Positions 17,741-28,082 of a DNA stretch of 64,000 bases are shown in pieces. The notes under the pieces are model-generated. The model was not told the DNA's origin. It searched no databases and saw only the letters and a program-made list of their open reading frames with translations. The stretch is taken from assembly GCA_024640305.1 (NCBI GenBank), contig JAHEFG010000044.1, forward strand, positions 62,001-126,000, written 5' to 3'. The stretch comes from Gammaproteobacteria bacterium. Lineage in GTDB: Bacteria; Pseudomonadota; Gammaproteobacteria; Steroidobacterales; Woeseiaceae. How positions within the stretch are numbered: position 1 is the stretch's first letter; each line of letters begins with the position of its first letter. The position numbers and the translations under genes are program-made.

Positions 17741-18172
17741 ATGACGTGGTGGGCATGGTTAGTCCTGGGTGCCGTCCTTCTCGGCGCAGAGTTATTTGCT
17801 GTCGATGCACAGTTTTATCTCGTATTTCTCGGCGTATCAGCAGCCATCGTCGGCCTGGCGGCGCTGTTCGGAGTTGTGTTGCCCGAATGGGGCCAGTGGC
17901 TGGCCTTTGCGGTCATCGCGCTTTTCTTTTTCCTGACTTTTCGCCGTACGCTGTACACTAAAATTCGTGGTGGCGGAGAGGAGTATCGTGATTCGCTTGC
18001 CGGCGAGTTGCTGCCGGTTGCTGAAGACCTCGCTGTCGGCAAAGAAGCGCGCGCAGAATATCGCGGTACCAAATGGACTATTCGCAATGTCGGTGAAACC
18101 CCCATTACCGCTGGCAGCCGGGCCAAAGTTGTGGAAGTGAATGGGTTAACTCTTAACGTTGAAGCTGAGTAG
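17741..18172 (+). CDS. Short NfeD-family membrane protein (YbbJ-like)
   Basis: 143 residues from the ATG at 17741, which has AGGAG about 8 bases upstream; the frame remains open upstream to 17585 but without initiation signals. Two or three membrane segments (about 3-65) precede a soluble OB-fold-like NfeD domain with AEYRGTKWTIRN and GSRAKVVEVNGLTL. Short NfeD proteins partner SPFH proteins in membrane microdomains, as in E. coli ybbJ-qmcA. The SPFH gene follows after 20 bases. Confidence 0.88.
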   Translation: MTWWAWLVLGAVLLGAELFAVDAQFYLVFLGVSAAIVGLAALFGVVLPEWGQWLAFAVIALFFFLTFRRTLYTKIRGGGEEYRDSLAGELLPVAEDLAVGKEARAEYRGTKWTIRNVGETPITAGSRAKVVEVNGLTLNVEAE

Positions 18173-18192
18173 TCGGCTAAAAGGGATTCCTG

Positions 18193-19125
18193 ATGGATAT
18201 GTCATTAATTGTCGCACTGGTAATTACATTAGTAGTCGTCATAGTTTTGTTCAAGACGGCTGTAGTGGTGCCGCAGCAGAATGCTTTTGTTGTCGAACGA
18301 CTCGGCAAGTTCAATCGCAAGCTTGATGCCGGATTCCATATTTTGTTTCCGTTTTTGGACAGGGTTGCATACAGGCACACACTAAAAGAGCAGGCTGTCG
18401 ACATCGCCGAGCAAATTTGTATCACGAACGACAATGTCCAGGTTGGTGTGGATGGCGTGCTGTACATGCAGGTTCTCGATCCGGCACGAGCTTCTTACGG
18501 TATTGGTGACTACATGTTTGCGATATCGCAGCTCGCCCAGACGACGCTTCGTTCGGAAATCGGCAAAATCGATCTCGATAGAACCTTTGAGGAGCGTGGC
18601 ACGATTAACGCTAACGTGGTTGCGGAACTCGACAAGGCGTCAGATCCGTGGGGCGTGAAAGTGTTGCGCTACGAAATCAAGAACATCAATCCGCCGCATG
18701 ACGTCCTGAGTGCGATGGAAAAGCAAATGCGCGCGGAACGAGAGAAACGCGCTGTGGTTTTGACATCCGAAGGTGTCCGCGACGCAAAAATCAACGAGGC
18801 TGAGGGCGAGAAGCAACGCGTAATCAAAGAGTCGGAAGCGGCGAAGATGCAGCAGATCAACGAAGCACAAGGTGAGGCAGAGGCCATTCTTGCCGTCGCA
18901 TCTGCAACCGCCGAAGGTCTGATAAAGGTTGCTAACGCAGTGACGGGTCAGGGTGGCGCGGAAGCAATGCAGCTACGCATTGCAGAGCAGTACATTGGCG
19001 AATTCGGCAATCTCGCCAAGACTGGCAATACTTTTGTAGTACCGGCAAATCTTGCGGATCTGACGTCGATGATGGCTCTGGCCACTGATATTGCCAAGCG
19101 CAAGAGCGGTGCCGACGCCGCGTAG
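18193..19125 (+). CDS. SPFH/band-7 membrane protein, QmcA-like
   Basis: 310 residues: an N-terminal membrane helix (about 3-22), the SPFH domain (VVPQQNAFVVERLGKF, DGVLYMQVLDP, LRSEIGKIDLDRTF) and a long Ala/Glu-rich coiled-coil tail (REKRAVVLTSEGVRD, EAEGEKQRVIKESEAAK). QmcA-type proteins organise inner-membrane domains and form large oligomers with NfeD partners. Length and gene order with nfeD match E. coli qmcA. A second NfeD-SPFH pair lies at 51062-53236. Confidence 0.92.
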   Translation: MDMSLIVALVITLVVVIVLFKTAVVVPQQNAFVVERLGKFNRKLDAGFHILFPFLDRVAYRHTLKEQAVDIAEQICITNDNVQVGVDGVLYMQVLDPARASYGIGDYMFAISQLAQTTLRSEIGKIDLDRTFEERGTINANVVAELDKASDPWGVKVLRYEIKNINPPHDVLSAMEKQMRAEREKRAVVLTSEGVRDAKINEAEGEKQRVIKESEAAKMQQINEAQGEAEAILAVASATAEGLIKVANAVTGQGGAEAMQLRIAEQYIGEFGNLAKTGNTFVVPANLADLTSMMALATDIAKRKSGADAA

Positions 19126-19131
19126 TACCGC

Positions 19132-21312
19132 TCAGGCCTTGCGTCTGACCGAAATAACGTTTGCCAACTGCTCGAGGCGCGTTATGGCGGTACTGAGCGT
19201 TGGCAAGTCACTGATCTCCACACTGATGTCCATTACCGTTTCCATGGTCTTCTTATCAGTGTGGCTGGCCAGGTCCATAACGCTCGCGTGTTCGTCAGCA
19301 AGCACTGTACTGATATCGCGCAACAAGCCGTTACGATCGAATGCCCGCAATCGGAGATCGACAGGGTAGGTCGCCGCATCCGACTTGCCCCAGTCAACCT
19401 CGATAATGCGCTCCGGGCTGCGTTGTTTAAGGCCAAGGAAATTACCGCAATCCTCCCGATGAATGGTGACGCCCCGTCCTTGTGTGATGTAACCGCTGAT
19501 CATTTCCGGCGGCACAGGCCGGCAACAACGCGCAAAGTTACAGAGCAGGTCACCAACGCCGCTGACCGCAACAGACTCTGACTGTATGTCCTTTCGTCGC
19601 GTGGAGCGGCGCTGCCGGGACTTCTCCGGTAGTTCCACGCCGCGAAGGTTTTGCAGGGCGGTTGCGATGGCTGCGGACGTCAAATCACCGGCGCCAAGAG
19701 CTACACACAAAGATTCGGTGCTCTTGTGCTTGAGGTGATGTGCAATGTCATCTGTTGCGACGTCACGTACGTTAAGCCGCGACAATTCACGATCGAGGAT
19801 GTCCCGACCCTGCCGCTGATGCTGGTCGCGATCCTGCTGTCGAAACCAGTTGCGCACTTTTGAACGATTTCGCGGGCTGGCCAGGTAACCGAGTTTCGGG
19901 CTGAGCCAGTCCCGACTCGGCTGAGGCTGGCTGCCGGTAATGATTTCAATCTTGTTGCCGTTCTTCACCGTATACGTAAGCGGCACGATACGCCCGTTTA
20001 CTTTCGCACCTCGGCAACGATGACCAACCAGTGTGTGCACCTGGTAAGCGAAGTCGAGCGGTGTGGCGCCGGCCGGTAATTCCACGATGTCACCCTTGGG
20101 GCTGAGCGCATAGACGCGATCCTCAAAGACGTCGTCACGGATCTGAGCAAGCAGGTCCTCGCCATCTCCGTTGGGGTCGAGAAGTTGCCGCAAAAAACGA
20201 ATTTTCTGCTCGAATGCTGCCGGTGTTCGACCACCTTCCTTGTAGCGCCAATGTGCGGCAACCCCAAGCTCGGCCTGGCGGTGCATGTCGTGTGAGCGAA
20301 TCTGTACTTCAACGGTCTTGCCTTCGGGGCCTATCACCGCCGTGTGTAAAGACTGGTAATCATTGTCCTTGGGATTGGCTATGTAGTCGTCAAATTCGCC
20401 GGGCAGGTAGGGCCAAAGGTTATGGACGGTGCCAAGGGCCGCATAACAGTCTTTAACGTCGTTAACCAGAATACGTACGGCACGAATGTCATGCAGCGAA
20501 TCAAGGTCACGGTCTTTGCGCTGCATTTTGCGCCAGATACTGTATATGTGCTTGGGTCGGCCACTTATTTCCGCCTTGACGCCTTGTGCCTGAAGCTCAT
20601 CCTGCAGCTTTGTCTCCACTAATCGTATGAATCGCTCACGCTCATCACGTGTTTCATTGAGTGCCGTGGCTATCGAGTTATAGGTGTCGGGTTGCAGATA
20701 TCGAAATGCAAGGTCCTCAAGTTCCCACTTGAGTTGCCAGACACCGAGGCGGTTCGCGAGCGCTGCGTATATTTCGCGCGTCTCGATGGCAATTGCCTGC
20801 TGCTCCTCGGTGCTCTCTGTTTTTGCCTGCCGCATTCGGTAGAGCTGTTCGGCAATGCGTACCAGTACCAGGCGAACGTCGGAGACAACGGCCAGCAACA
20901 TCTTGCGCAGCGCTTCGGATTGTTTGCCGGCCAGCGCCTCACCTGGGCGCCAATCAGGGGGGAGCGAGAAATGGCCAAGCTGCTCGAGGTCTATAACAAT
21001 TCGAGAAATCGCGGAAAAGCCATTGTTATTCAGAGCTTTTTCATCAATAAAACTTTTGCGAACGAGCGGGTAGAGGTGTACTGCTGCAAGCAACTCATCC
21101 GACAATCCGAGTGACTCGACGATTGCTGCGATTTCCCGTCCTTCGGCAATCGCTGCGAAAAGCCCCTCGGTCTCCGGCAGGGCGTCGGCAAACTGACGCG
21201 CTGCTTCGACGATGTCGACCTGTTCGCTGTCGATCGGGGTATTTTCGTGATCGGAGGGGGACATTGGGAGCAGCTTCGAGTGGGTGCCTGTGTATGCAAT
21301 AACCGTTATCAT
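19132..21312 (-). CDS. relA: GTP pyrophosphokinase RelA, (p)ppGpp synthetase I
   Basis: 726 residues with the long RelA/SpoT layout: HD-like region (about 50-210), synthetase (about 245-360), TGS (about 395-460) and a C-terminal ACT domain. The catalytic HD pair of hydrolases is not visible (the region reads [16 protein letters not shown]). The synthetase has the EFDDY signature of RelA rather than the RFKDY of SpoT, so it is assigned as synthetase only. It makes the stringent-response alarmone when ribosomes stall on uncharged tRNA. The start is uncertain; ATG 21264 (MSPSDHEN) is an alternative. It is divergent from yebC. Confidence 0.93.
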   Translation of the reverse strand: MITVIAYTGTHSKLLPMSPSDHENTPIDSEQVDIVEAARQFADALPETEGLFAAIAEGREIAAIVESLGLSDELLAAVHLYPLVRKSFIDEKALNNNGFSAISRIVIDLEQLGHFSLPPDWRPGEALAGKQSEALRKMLLAVVSDVRLVLVRIAEQLYRMRQAKTESTEEQQAIAIETREIYAALANRLGVWQLKWELEDLAFRYLQPDTYNSIATALNETRDERERFIRLVETKLQDELQAQGVKAEISGRPKHIYSIWRKMQRKDRDLDSLHDIRAVRILVNDVKDCYAALGTVHNLWPYLPGEFDDYIANPKDNDYQSLHTAVIGPEGKTVEVQIRSHDMHRQAELGVAAHWRYKEGGRTPAAFEQKIRFLRQLLDPNGDGEDLLAQIRDDVFEDRVYALSPKGDIVELPAGATPLDFAYQVHTLVGHRCRGAKVNGRIVPLTYTVKNGNKIEIITGSQPQPSRDWLSPKLGYLASPRNRSKVRNWFRQQDRDQHQRQGRDILDRELSRLNVRDVATDDIAHHLKHKSTESLCVALGAGDLTSAAIATALQNLRGVELPEKSRQRRSTRRKDIQSESVAVSGVGDLLCNFARCCRPVPPEMISGYITQGRGVTIHREDCGNFLGLKQRSPERIIEVDWGKSDAATYPVDLRLRAFDRNGLLRDISTVLADEHASVMDLASHTDKKTMETVMDISVEISDLPTLSTAITRLEQLANVISVRRKA

Positions 21313-21368
21313 ACGCGCAGATTTTGGCTCGGGTGCGACCGAGTCTTGCTTGGGCGAAGCAGGGGAAC

Positions 21369-22112
21369 ATGGCAGGACATAGTAAATGGGCGAATATCCA
21401 GCACCGTAAGGGGGCTCAGGATAAGAAGCGCGGTAAGCTTTTCACGAAGCTGATCCGCGAAATCACGGTTGCAGCGCGCATGGGCGGCAGCGATATTAAC
21501 TCGAACCCGAGGCTACGGCTGGCTGTCGACAAGGGCAAAGCGCAGAGCATGCCCAAAGACAATATCGAGCGAGCCATCAAACGCGGGGCGGGCGAACTCG
21601 ATGGTGCTGACTATGTGGAAATACGCTATGAGGGCTATGGGCCCGGTGGCGCTGCAGTAATGGTCGATTGCCTTACGGACAACCGTAATCGCACCGTCGC
21701 CGAGGTAAGACACGCATTTGCCAAGTTTGGCGGCAATCTTGGTGCTGATGGATCGGTGGGCTACCTGTTCAACAATGTCGGGCAATTGCTTTACCCGGCC
21801 GGTAGCGATGAGGATTCGATCATGGAGGCGGCTATCGATGCCGGGGCCGAAGATATCGTGGTTGACGATGACCATTCGATTGAGGTGCTGACAGAACCTG
21901 CGGACTTCGAGGAAGTGCGCGACAAGATGGTCGCAACCGGATTTAAACCGGAGGACGCCCAACTGACGATGCGTGCCTCAACGAGTGCCGAACTTGCTAT
22001 CAAGGAAGCAGGATCGATGGTAAAGCTCCTCGAAATGCTCGAGGATCTTGATGACGTGCAGGAAGTTTATAGCAACGCCGATATTTCAGACGACGTTCTA
22101 GCGCAGATCTGA
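21369..22112 (+). CDS. yebC: YebC/PmpR-family protein (TACO1-like)
   Basis: 247 residues from ATG 21369, where the canonical [14 protein letters not shown] begins; the open frame upstream is not part of the protein. The sequence is typical throughout ([42 protein letters not shown]). Family members are DNA-binding regulators or, by more recent work on the family, factors that relieve ribosome stalling at proline-rich stretches. It sits directly before ruvC, an order common in Gammaproteobacteria, where it can be co-transcribed with the Holliday junction genes. Confidence 0.95.
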   Translation: MAGHSKWANIQHRKGAQDKKRGKLFTKLIREITVAARMGGSDINSNPRLRLAVDKGKAQSMPKDNIERAIKRGAGELDGADYVEIRYEGYGPGGAAVMVDCLTDNRNRTVAEVRHAFAKFGGNLGADGSVGYLFNNVGQLLYPAGSDEDSIMEAAIDAGAEDIVVDDDHSIEVLTEPADFEEVRDKMVATGFKPEDAQLTMRASTSAELAIKEAGSMVKLLEMLEDLDDVQEVYSNADISDDVLAQI

Positions 22113-22120
22113 GGCCGGTT

Positions 22121-22642
22121 TTGACTGACAAGAAACGCATTCTTGGAATCGACCCTGGTTCCCGGTTAACAGGATTTGGTGTACTCGATTTTGTGGGTGA
22201 CAGGGCGGCATACGTGGCGAGCGGCACGATCAAAAGCCCGCACGGCTCCTTTCCCGAGAGGCTGAAGAAGATCTTTGAATCGGTAAGTGATGTCGTGGTG
22301 CAGTATCAGCCGGACATTGTCGCGATCGAAAGTGTCTTCATGGCCAAGAATGCCGGTAGCGCCCTCAAGCTCGGACATGCGAGGTCGGCCGCAATTTGCG
22401 CTACGTTTGCATTTGATATCGAGGTTTTCGAGTACGCGCCTCGCGAAATTAAACAGGCGGTCGTTGGAACAGGGTCGGCCAGCAAGGACCAGGTGCAGCA
22501 CATGGTCGTGTCATTGCTGCAACTTGACGGAGTTCCGGCATCTGACGCGGCTGACGCACTTGCCGCCGCCATTTGCCACGGGCACCAACGGCGACTGCAG
22601 TCACGACTTGGCGCACAGCCGGTTACAGCGAGTTTGCCATGA
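22121..22642 (+). CDS. ruvC: Holliday junction endodeoxyribonuclease RuvC
   Basis: 173 residues. The TTG start at 22121 gives MTDKKRILGIDPGS, which aligns with other RuvC proteins. The acidic catalytic residues are recognisable: Asp in GIDPGSRLTG, Glu in VAIESVFMAKN, and the paired aspartates in SDAADALAAAICH. RuvC resolves four-way junctions moved by RuvAB. Its stop overlaps the ruvA start (ATGA). Confidence 0.97.
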   Translation: MTDKKRILGIDPGSRLTGFGVLDFVGDRAAYVASGTIKSPHGSFPERLKKIFESVSDVVVQYQPDIVAIESVFMAKNAGSALKLGHARSAAICATFAFDIEVFEYAPREIKQAVVGTGSASKDQVQHMVVSLLQLDGVPASDAADALAAAICHGHQRRLQSRLGAQPVTASLP

Positions 22643-23226
22643 TAGGCTCGCTACGCGGAAAACTGACAGCGAAGCATGCGCCGCAGATTATCGTGGAGTG
22701 TCAGGGTGTCGGCTACGAAGTAGAGACGCCCATGTCGACCTTTCTCGAATTGCCGAGTATCGGTAAGGACCTGTTTCTGCATACACATCTGCTGGTTCGA
22801 GAGGATGCTCAGATCCTGTATGGCTTCAGCTCAGAAGAAGAACGGTCGCTGTTTCGTACCGTATTGCGGATTTCAGGCGTAGGGGCAAAGATGGGTCTCG
22901 CCATCCTTTCAGCGATGAGCGTGAGCGATTTCAATCGTTGCGTACAGTACGAAGATGCGGCGATGCTGGTCAAAATTCCGGGTGTCGGGAAGAAGACGGC
23001 TGAGCGTCTGATCATCGAAATGCGCGACAAGATTGACAAGACGGATATCGGTCCCGGTGCAGCGAAAGTAGCGGTCGAAGCAAGCCCACGAAGTGAGGCA
23101 GTCGACGCGCTGGTCACACTGGGTTACAAGGCGAATGAGGTGAACAAGTTGATTGGTGCGATGGACGTCGAAGGCAAGTCTGCCGAAGACATTATTCGGC
23201 TGGCATTGCGCCAGGCGGCACAATAG
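22639..23226 (+). CDS. ruvA: Holliday junction branch migration protein RuvA
   Basis: 195 residues from ATG 22639, which overlaps the ruvC stop by 4 bases. Domain I starts MIGSLRGKLTAKH with GVGYEVETPMSTF. The helix-hairpin-helix regions include RISGVGAKMGLAIL and IPGVGKKTAERLIIEM. The C-terminal domain III (VDALVTLGYKANEV) contacts RuvB. RuvA tetramers hold the junction open for the RuvB motors. The ruvB start is only 4 bases further on. Confidence 0.97.
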   Translation: MIGSLRGKLTAKHAPQIIVECQGVGYEVETPMSTFLELPSIGKDLFLHTHLLVREDAQILYGFSSEEERSLFRTVLRISGVGAKMGLAILSAMSVSDFNRCVQYEDAAMLVKIPGVGKKTAERLIIEMRDKIDKTDIGPGAAKVAVEASPRSEAVDALVTLGYKANEVNKLIGAMDVEGKSAEDIIRLALRQAAQ

Positions 23227-23229
23227 ACC

Positions 23230-24279
23230 ATGACTGATATCGAACACGACCGCCTGACGAGTGCAGAGTCCGGCTCAGAGGATAAAGCATTTGACCGGGC
23301 TATTCGGCCGAAGACACTGGGCGAGTACGTTGGACAGCCAAGCGTCAAAAAACAGATGGCTATCTTTATTGAAGCTGCGCGACGCCGTAAAGAGGCGCTG
23401 GATCACGTATTGATCTTCGGGCCGCCCGGTCTGGGCAAAACCACGCTGGCTCATATCGTCGCCAATGAGATGGGCGTCAATCTTCGCCAGACATCAGGGC
23501 CGGTGCTTGAACGACCTGGCGACCTGGCTGCCATTTTGACGAACCTCGAGGCCAACGACGTATTGTTTGTCGATGAAATTCATCGTCTCAGCCCTGTGGT
23601 TGAAGAAATTTTGTATCCGGCGCTGGAAGATTTTCAACTCGATATCATGATAGGCGAGGGTCCTGCTGCTCGTTCGATCAAACTTGATCTGCCGCCATTT
23701 ACGTTGGTCGGTGCTACGACTCGCGCCGGTTTGCTCACGTCGCCGCTCAGAGACCGCTTTGGCATCGTGCAGCGACTCGAGTTCTACACGACGGCGGATT
23801 TGAACGCGATTGTCGAGCGATCTGCGGACATCCTAAACCTGCCTATCGAGAGTGAAGGTGCCAATGAAATTGCAAAACGCTCGCGCGGCACGCCGCGTAT
23901 CGCCAACCGACTGTTGCGTCGCGTGCGTGACTTTGCAGAAGTTGAGGCAAACGGTGTCGTGACCGGGGCAGTCGCAGTCAGCGCAATGGACATGTTACAG
24001 GTCGACCCAAATGGCTTCGATGCCATGGATCGGCGCCTGCTACGGACAATTATCAAGAAATTCGATGGTGGTCCGGTTGGAATCGAGAGCCTGGCAGCTG
24101 CGGTCGGTGAAGAACGCGGCACAATTGAGGACGTCCTGGAGCCATACCTGATCCAGCAGGGATTCATGATGCGCACTGCACGCGGGCGAGTGGCGACGAA
24201 GAATGCCTACCTGCACATGGGACTTGAGCCTCCGGCGAGTGGTCGGCCAGGGGAACTCCCGCTGTTCGACGAGGACTGA
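23230..24279 (+). CDS. ruvB: Holliday junction branch migration ATPase RuvB
   Basis: 349 residues; the AAA+ motor that drives branch migration. Walker A is [13 protein letters not shown], Walker [11 protein letters not shown], sensor 1 [11 protein letters not shown], and the arginine-finger region is [11 protein letters not shown]. The C-terminal winged helix includes [14 protein letters not shown] and [13 protein letters not shown]. Length and motif order are standard. It ends seven bases before ybgC, joining the ruv block to the tol-pal cluster. Confidence 0.98.
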   Translation: MTDIEHDRLTSAESGSEDKAFDRAIRPKTLGEYVGQPSVKKQMAIFIEAARRRKEALDHVLIFGPPGLGKTTLAHIVANEMGVNLRQTSGPVLERPGDLAAILTNLEANDVLFVDEIHRLSPVVEEILYPALEDFQLDIMIGEGPAARSIKLDLPPFTLVGATTRAGLLTSPLRDRFGIVQRLEFYTTADLNAIVERSADILNLPIESEGANEIAKRSRGTPRIANRLLRRVRDFAEVEANGVVTGAVAVSAMDMLQVDPNGFDAMDRRLLRTIIKKFDGGPVGIESLAAAVGEERGTIEDVLEPYLIQQGFMMRTARGRVATKNAYLHMGLEPPASGRPGELPLFDED

Positions 24280-24286
24280 TAACCGT

Positions 24287-24712
24287 ATGACTGTTGCAGA
24301 CGTCGCGAATCCCTTTGAATGGCCTATCCGCGTGTATTACGAAGACACTGATGCACAGGGTGTTGTGTTCTATGCAAACTATTTCCGTTTCATGGAGCGA
24401 GCGCGCACCGAGTGGCTGCGTGCACTGGGTGTGGATCAGGTCGCGATGATGGAGCGGGATCGCCGAATTTTCGTGGTTACGGAGACCAGCGCCGAATTTT
24501 TGGCATCGGCCCGGTTTAATGACCAGATTATTGTTACTGCGGGGCTCTCGGAACTAACGCGAGCAACTTTTAATATTGAGCAAAATATTTATCTCGATAA
24601 CCCGGAACGCAAATTGCTGTTGCGATCCCACGTGCGTGCGGCGCTACTTAATGCCGACACGATGCGCCCGGTGCGCGTGCCGGCGTCGATTTTTGAGGAA
24701 ACGAAACAATGA
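24287..24712 (+). CDS. ybgC: Tol-Pal associated acyl-CoA thioesterase YbgC
   Basis: 141 residues from ATG 24287; the open frame extends upstream inside ruvB but that part is not protein-like. Hot-dog fold thioesterase with the signature YYEDTDAQGVVFYANYFRFM, in which the Asp is catalytic, and TEWLRALG. YbgC hydrolyses acyl-CoA or acyl-ACP and is routinely the first gene of the tol-pal operon. Its stop overlaps tolQ by 4 bases. Confidence 0.95.
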   Translation: MTVADVANPFEWPIRVYYEDTDAQGVVFYANYFRFMERARTEWLRALGVDQVAMMERDRRIFVVTETSAEFLASARFNDQIIVTAGLSELTRATFNIEQNIYLDNPERKLLLRSHVRAALLNADTMRPVRVPASIFEETKQ

Positions 24713-25395
24713 CAGCTGATATGTCAGTGGTTGGCCTGTTACTGGAAGCCAGCATGCCGGTGCAGATCGTTATGTTGCTCCTGATAATTGCGTCGCTCAT
24801 GTCGTGGAGCATTATTTTTACCAAGCGGCGCCTGATCCGCCGCACGAAAGATGCGTCTGACGAATTCGAGGCAAATTTCTGGTCCGGTGGAGACCTCAAT
24901 ACGCTGTATCGCAGTGCAAGCCGTGAGAGCGGTGGCAGCTTGGGGATGGCGAGTATCTTCGAGTCCGGTTTCCGGGAGTTCAATCGCGTCATGCAACAGG
25001 GTGATGTCGTTGCAGACAAGGTCGTCGAAGAATGTCGAAGGGCGATGCGGGTTGCTCAAATGCGCGAAGTTGACCGGCTCGAACAAAACCTTGCCACGCT
25101 GGCAACTATCGGCTCGACCAGCCCATATGTAGGGTTGTTTGGCACGGTGTGGGGCATCATGAACGCATTCATGGGGCTGGCCAACGTACAGTCAGCGACG
25201 CTTGCTGTTGTTGCCCCGCCAATCGCAGAAGCCCTGATCGCGACAGCGATGGGCTTGTTCGCGGCGATCCCGGCAGTTATTGCCTACAATCGATATGCCG
25301 ATAAGGTCGTGCGACTCGAATATCGCTACGACGGCTTTACTGAAGAGTTCTCGAGCATCCTGCAACGCCACGCGGGCGCCAAGAAGGGAGCCTGA
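24709..25395 (+). CDS. tolQ: Tol-Pal system proton channel subunit TolQ
   Basis: 228 residues with three membrane helices (about 17-38, 137-160 and 170-195). TolQ and TolR form the proton-driven stator of the Tol machine, which tightens the outer membrane at constriction sites. The family pattern GLFGTVWGIMNAFMGL in helix 2 and APPIAEALIATAMGLFAAIPAVIAYN in part in helix 3 is clear. Coupled to ybgC by ATGA and followed one base later by tolR. Confidence 0.97.
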   Translation: MTADMSVVGLLLEASMPVQIVMLLLIIASLMSWSIIFTKRRLIRRTKDASDEFEANFWSGGDLNTLYRSASRESGGSLGMASIFESGFREFNRVMQQGDVVADKVVEECRRAMRVAQMREVDRLEQNLATLATIGSTSPYVGLFGTVWGIMNAFMGLANVQSATLAVVAPPIAEALIATAMGLFAAIPAVIAYNRYADKVVRLEYRYDGFTEEFSSILQRHAGAKKGA

Positions 25396-25396
25396 C

Positions 25397-25840
25397 ATGG
25401 CGACTCCGCTGCAGAAGCGCAAGCTCATGGGCGAAATCAACGTCGTACCTTACATTGATGTCATGCTTGTGCTGCTCGTAATCTTTATGGTTACGGCACC
25501 GCTATTGACACAAGGCGTCAAGGTCGAGTTACCCAAAGCAGGTGCAGAGCCTATCGCCGACGTTCCCGATCATCCGCCGCTGGTTCTTAGCGTTGACGCG
25601 GAAGGTAATCTGTATGTAAACGTGGGCGATGATGAAGAAGAGCCGGCCACGGCCAAGGAAGTGGTTGCCCGGGTCGGCGCAGTCATCCGCAATCGCCCGG
25701 ATACGCCGATACTGGTGAAAGCCGATCGGTCTGTGCCTTATGGCAATGTGGTCGGTGCGATGGTGCTGCTGCAGCAGGGTGGTGCGGAGTCGATTGGTTT
25801 CGTAACTGATCCTTTGGATTCCTACCCGGTACCTGAATAG
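25397..25840 (+). CDS. tolR: Tol-Pal system protein TolR
   Basis: 147 residues from ATG 25397; the frame is open upstream but overlaps tolQ. One N-terminal membrane helix carries the proton-accepting aspartate in VPYIDVMLVLLVIFMV, followed by a periplasmic domain (VKVELPKAG, ILVKADRSVPYGNVV). TolR is an ExbD-family subunit that couples proton flow through TolQ to TolA. Confidence 0.97.
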   Translation: MATPLQKRKLMGEINVVPYIDVMLVLLVIFMVTAPLLTQGVKVELPKAGAEPIADVPDHPPLVLSVDAEGNLYVNVGDDEEEPATAKEVVARVGAVIRNRPDTPILVKADRSVPYGNVVGAMVLLQQGGAESIGFVTDPLDSYPVPE

Positions 25841-25851
25841 GCCTGCGCCGC

Positions 25852-26673
25852 TTGGTTCGCGATTCTCACAACGTTATTCCTTTCACGCTGGCGCTGTTGC
25901 TGCATGTGCTGCTGTTCGGGTCTTTGATTTTCGCCCTCGATTTCAGGGATCGACCACGGGCAGCAATGCCGCTGGCGATTACGGCGACGCTGGTGAGCGA
26001 AGATGTGGTTGTCGAACAACCAAAAGTGGTGGAAGAATTACCGCCACCAAAGGTCGAGGAAAAATTACCACCACCGGAGCCAGACACCAGCGAGCAGGAT
26101 CGCCGCGAGGCCGAGGAGCGCAAACGGCGCGAGGACGCGCTCGTCGAAAAGGAGCGACTCAATCGTATAGCGAAAGAAGAAGCGGAGCGCAAACGCAAAG
26201 CGGAGGAAGAAGCTGAAGAGCGCCGCAAAGCTGATGAAGCTGAGAAAGAGCGCAAGCGTGTCGAGGTTGAGCGCGTGCGACAGGCGGAAATCGAGCGTCA
26301 GCGTCTGGAGAATGAACGTCTTCGTCAGGAAGCGGCTGCGGCAAGGCAAGCCGAGCTGGACGCGGAATCCAATCGACTGAAGGCGATGGCGGCGACCGCC
26401 GAGGCCGCTTATATCTTCGCAATTCAGCAGAAAATTGTGCGCAACTGGGTTCGGCCACCCACTGCGATTGCGGGCCTCGAATGTATCGTTAACGTGCGCC
26501 AACTGCCCGGCGGCGAGGTGGTTTCAGTGAATATTGGTGAGTGCAATGGCGATTCTACGGTCAGGCGATCCATTGAAGCGGCGGTGCACAAGGCCTCACC
26601 GCTGCCCGCACCGTCAGACCCAAGCGTATTCGATCGCAATTTGCGGTTAGAATTCAGACCTTCGGAACAATAA
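25852..26673 (+). CDS. tolA: Cell envelope integrity protein TolA
   Basis: 273 residues with a TTG start at 25852. It has an N-terminal membrane helix (about 9-27), then a Pro/Glu stretch (KVVEELPPPKVEEK), then a long charged helical domain rich in Glu, Lys and Arg (about 75-180). The C-terminal domain (about 185-273) has WVRPP and the single-domain III features. It is shorter than E. coli TolA, mainly in the helical middle. TolA spans the periplasm and links TolQR with Pal and TolB. Confidence 0.93.
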   Translation: MVRDSHNVIPFTLALLLHVLLFGSLIFALDFRDRPRAAMPLAITATLVSEDVVVEQPKVVEELPPPKVEEKLPPPEPDTSEQDRREAEERKRREDALVEKERLNRIAKEEAERKRKAEEEAEERRKADEAEKERKRVEVERVRQAEIERQRLENERLRQEAAAARQAELDAESNRLKAMAATAEAAYIFAIQQKIVRNWVRPPTAIAGLECIVNVRQLPGGEVVSVNIGECNGDSTVRRSIEAAVHKASPLPAPSDPSVFDRNLRLEFRPSEQ

Positions 26674-26699
26674 ATCGATCACTCGCAGATGAGGATACC

Positions 26700-27998
26700 G
26701 TGCGCAAACTCCTAGCAATCTTCTCGCTCGTTTCATTACTGTTGTCGGCCGCCGCTCAGGCCGAGCTCACCATTGAAATCACTGAGGGTATTAAACGCAG
26801 ACCTGTGGCCGTGGTGCCATTCGGTTGGCAGGGGAATTCGCCCGACATGCCGCTGGATATTGCCCAGGTCATAAGTTCCGACCTGGTTCGCAGCGGGCGG
26901 TTTTCGACGATTCCAGTAGGCGACATGCTGCAAAAGCCGATATCGGGTGTCGATATGGACTTCGACGACTGGTCGATACTCGGCGTAGAAGCGGTTGTGG
27001 TCGGCAAGGTGACGCAATCTGGTGAGAATGCATTTAACGTGCAATTCCAGCTATTTGACGTTTTTGGACGTAATCAACTGCTTGGTTATCGAATGCCAGC
27101 GAGCCGCGGCACGATGCGTCGCGTCGCGCACCGCGCAGCTGACATGATTTACGAAAAGCTCACTGGCATAAAAGGCGTATTCGACACAAAGGTCGCCTAC
27201 GTCACAGCTGAGCAGCGCGGCAATGGCCAGCTATATTCACTCATCGTGTCTGACCAGGATGGTGAGAACGAATACAAGATCATGGAAAGCGCGGATCCGA
27301 TTATGTCGCCGGCATGGTCACCTGACAGTCGTCGGTTGGCCTACGTATCCTTTGAGGGCAACAAGTCGTCAGTGTTCATCCAGACACTGCGAACCGGCAA
27401 CCGCATTCAGGTTTCCAGCAAGCCCGGTATCAATGGTGCTCCGGCATTTTCGCCGGACGGACGCAAGTTGGTGCTGACTCTCGGTGGCGTGGACGGCAAC
27501 CTCGATATTCATGTGCTGGACATTAATTCCAAGCAGACTACGCGCCTGACGACACACAGGGCGATCGATACGGAAGGCAGTTGGTCACCGGACGGGCGTT
27601 ATATTTATTTCACATCAGATCGCAGCGGTGGTCCCCAGGTTTACCGCGTGCCTGTAAATGGTGGGCAGGCAGAGCGCGTTACGTTCGATGGGAGTTATAA
27701 TGCGCGGCCAAGGTTGTCGCCCGATGGGTCCAAGCTGGCAATGGTGCATCTTGAAGATGGTAATTACCGAATCGCGGTCATGGACCTCGAGCGCAAGGAT
27801 CTGCTGATTCTGTCGGCGGGGCGCCAGGACGAGTCACCAAGTTTTGCACCGAACAGCGACACGCTGATCTATGCTACCCGTCAGGAGCGCAACGGCGTGC
27901 TGGAAAGTGTGACAGCAGATGGCCTGATCAGGCAACGGCTCACGTCAGGAGATGGCGATGTCCGTGAGCCGGTGTGGTCACCATTTCAGCGTTTCTAG
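26700..27998 (+). CDS. tolB: Tol-Pal system beta-propeller protein TolB
   Basis: 432 residues with a GTG start preceded by GAGGA. A signal peptide (about 1-20, ends AAQA) leads to the N-terminal alpha/beta domain and a six-bladed WD40-like propeller. Its repeated blades include SPAWSPDSRRLAYVS, APAFSPDGRKLVLTL, EGSWSPDGRYIYFTS and RPRLSPDGSKLAMVH. Soluble periplasmic TolB binds Pal and is displaced by TolA. The AT-rich 84 bases that follow may hold an extra promoter for pal. Confidence 0.97.
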   Translation: MRKLLAIFSLVSLLLSAAAQAELTIEITEGIKRRPVAVVPFGWQGNSPDMPLDIAQVISSDLVRSGRFSTIPVGDMLQKPISGVDMDFDDWSILGVEAVVVGKVTQSGENAFNVQFQLFDVFGRNQLLGYRMPASRGTMRRVAHRAADMIYEKLTGIKGVFDTKVAYVTAEQRGNGQLYSLIVSDQDGENEYKIMESADPIMSPAWSPDSRRLAYVSFEGNKSSVFIQTLRTGNRIQVSSKPGINGAPAFSPDGRKLVLTLGGVDGNLDIHVLDINSKQTTRLTTHRAIDTEGSWSPDGRYIYFTSDRSGGPQVYRVPVNGGQAERVTFDGSYNARPRLSPDGSKLAMVHLEDGNYRIAVMDLERKDLLILSAGRQDESPSFAPNSDTLIYATRQERNGVLESVTADGLIRQRLTSGDGDVREPVWSPFQRF

Positions 27999-28082
27999 AG
28001 TTGATGTATTTATTTAATAAAATTCATTAACTCATTGTTTTAAATAGTTTTACTTCAGGAAATTATTCTTAAGGATACTGAT

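Noticed and set aside
19132-21312. SpoT-type bifunctional (p)ppGpp synthetase/hydrolase
   Set aside because: The hydrolase HD residues are not seen and the synthetase carries EFDDY, the RelA pattern.
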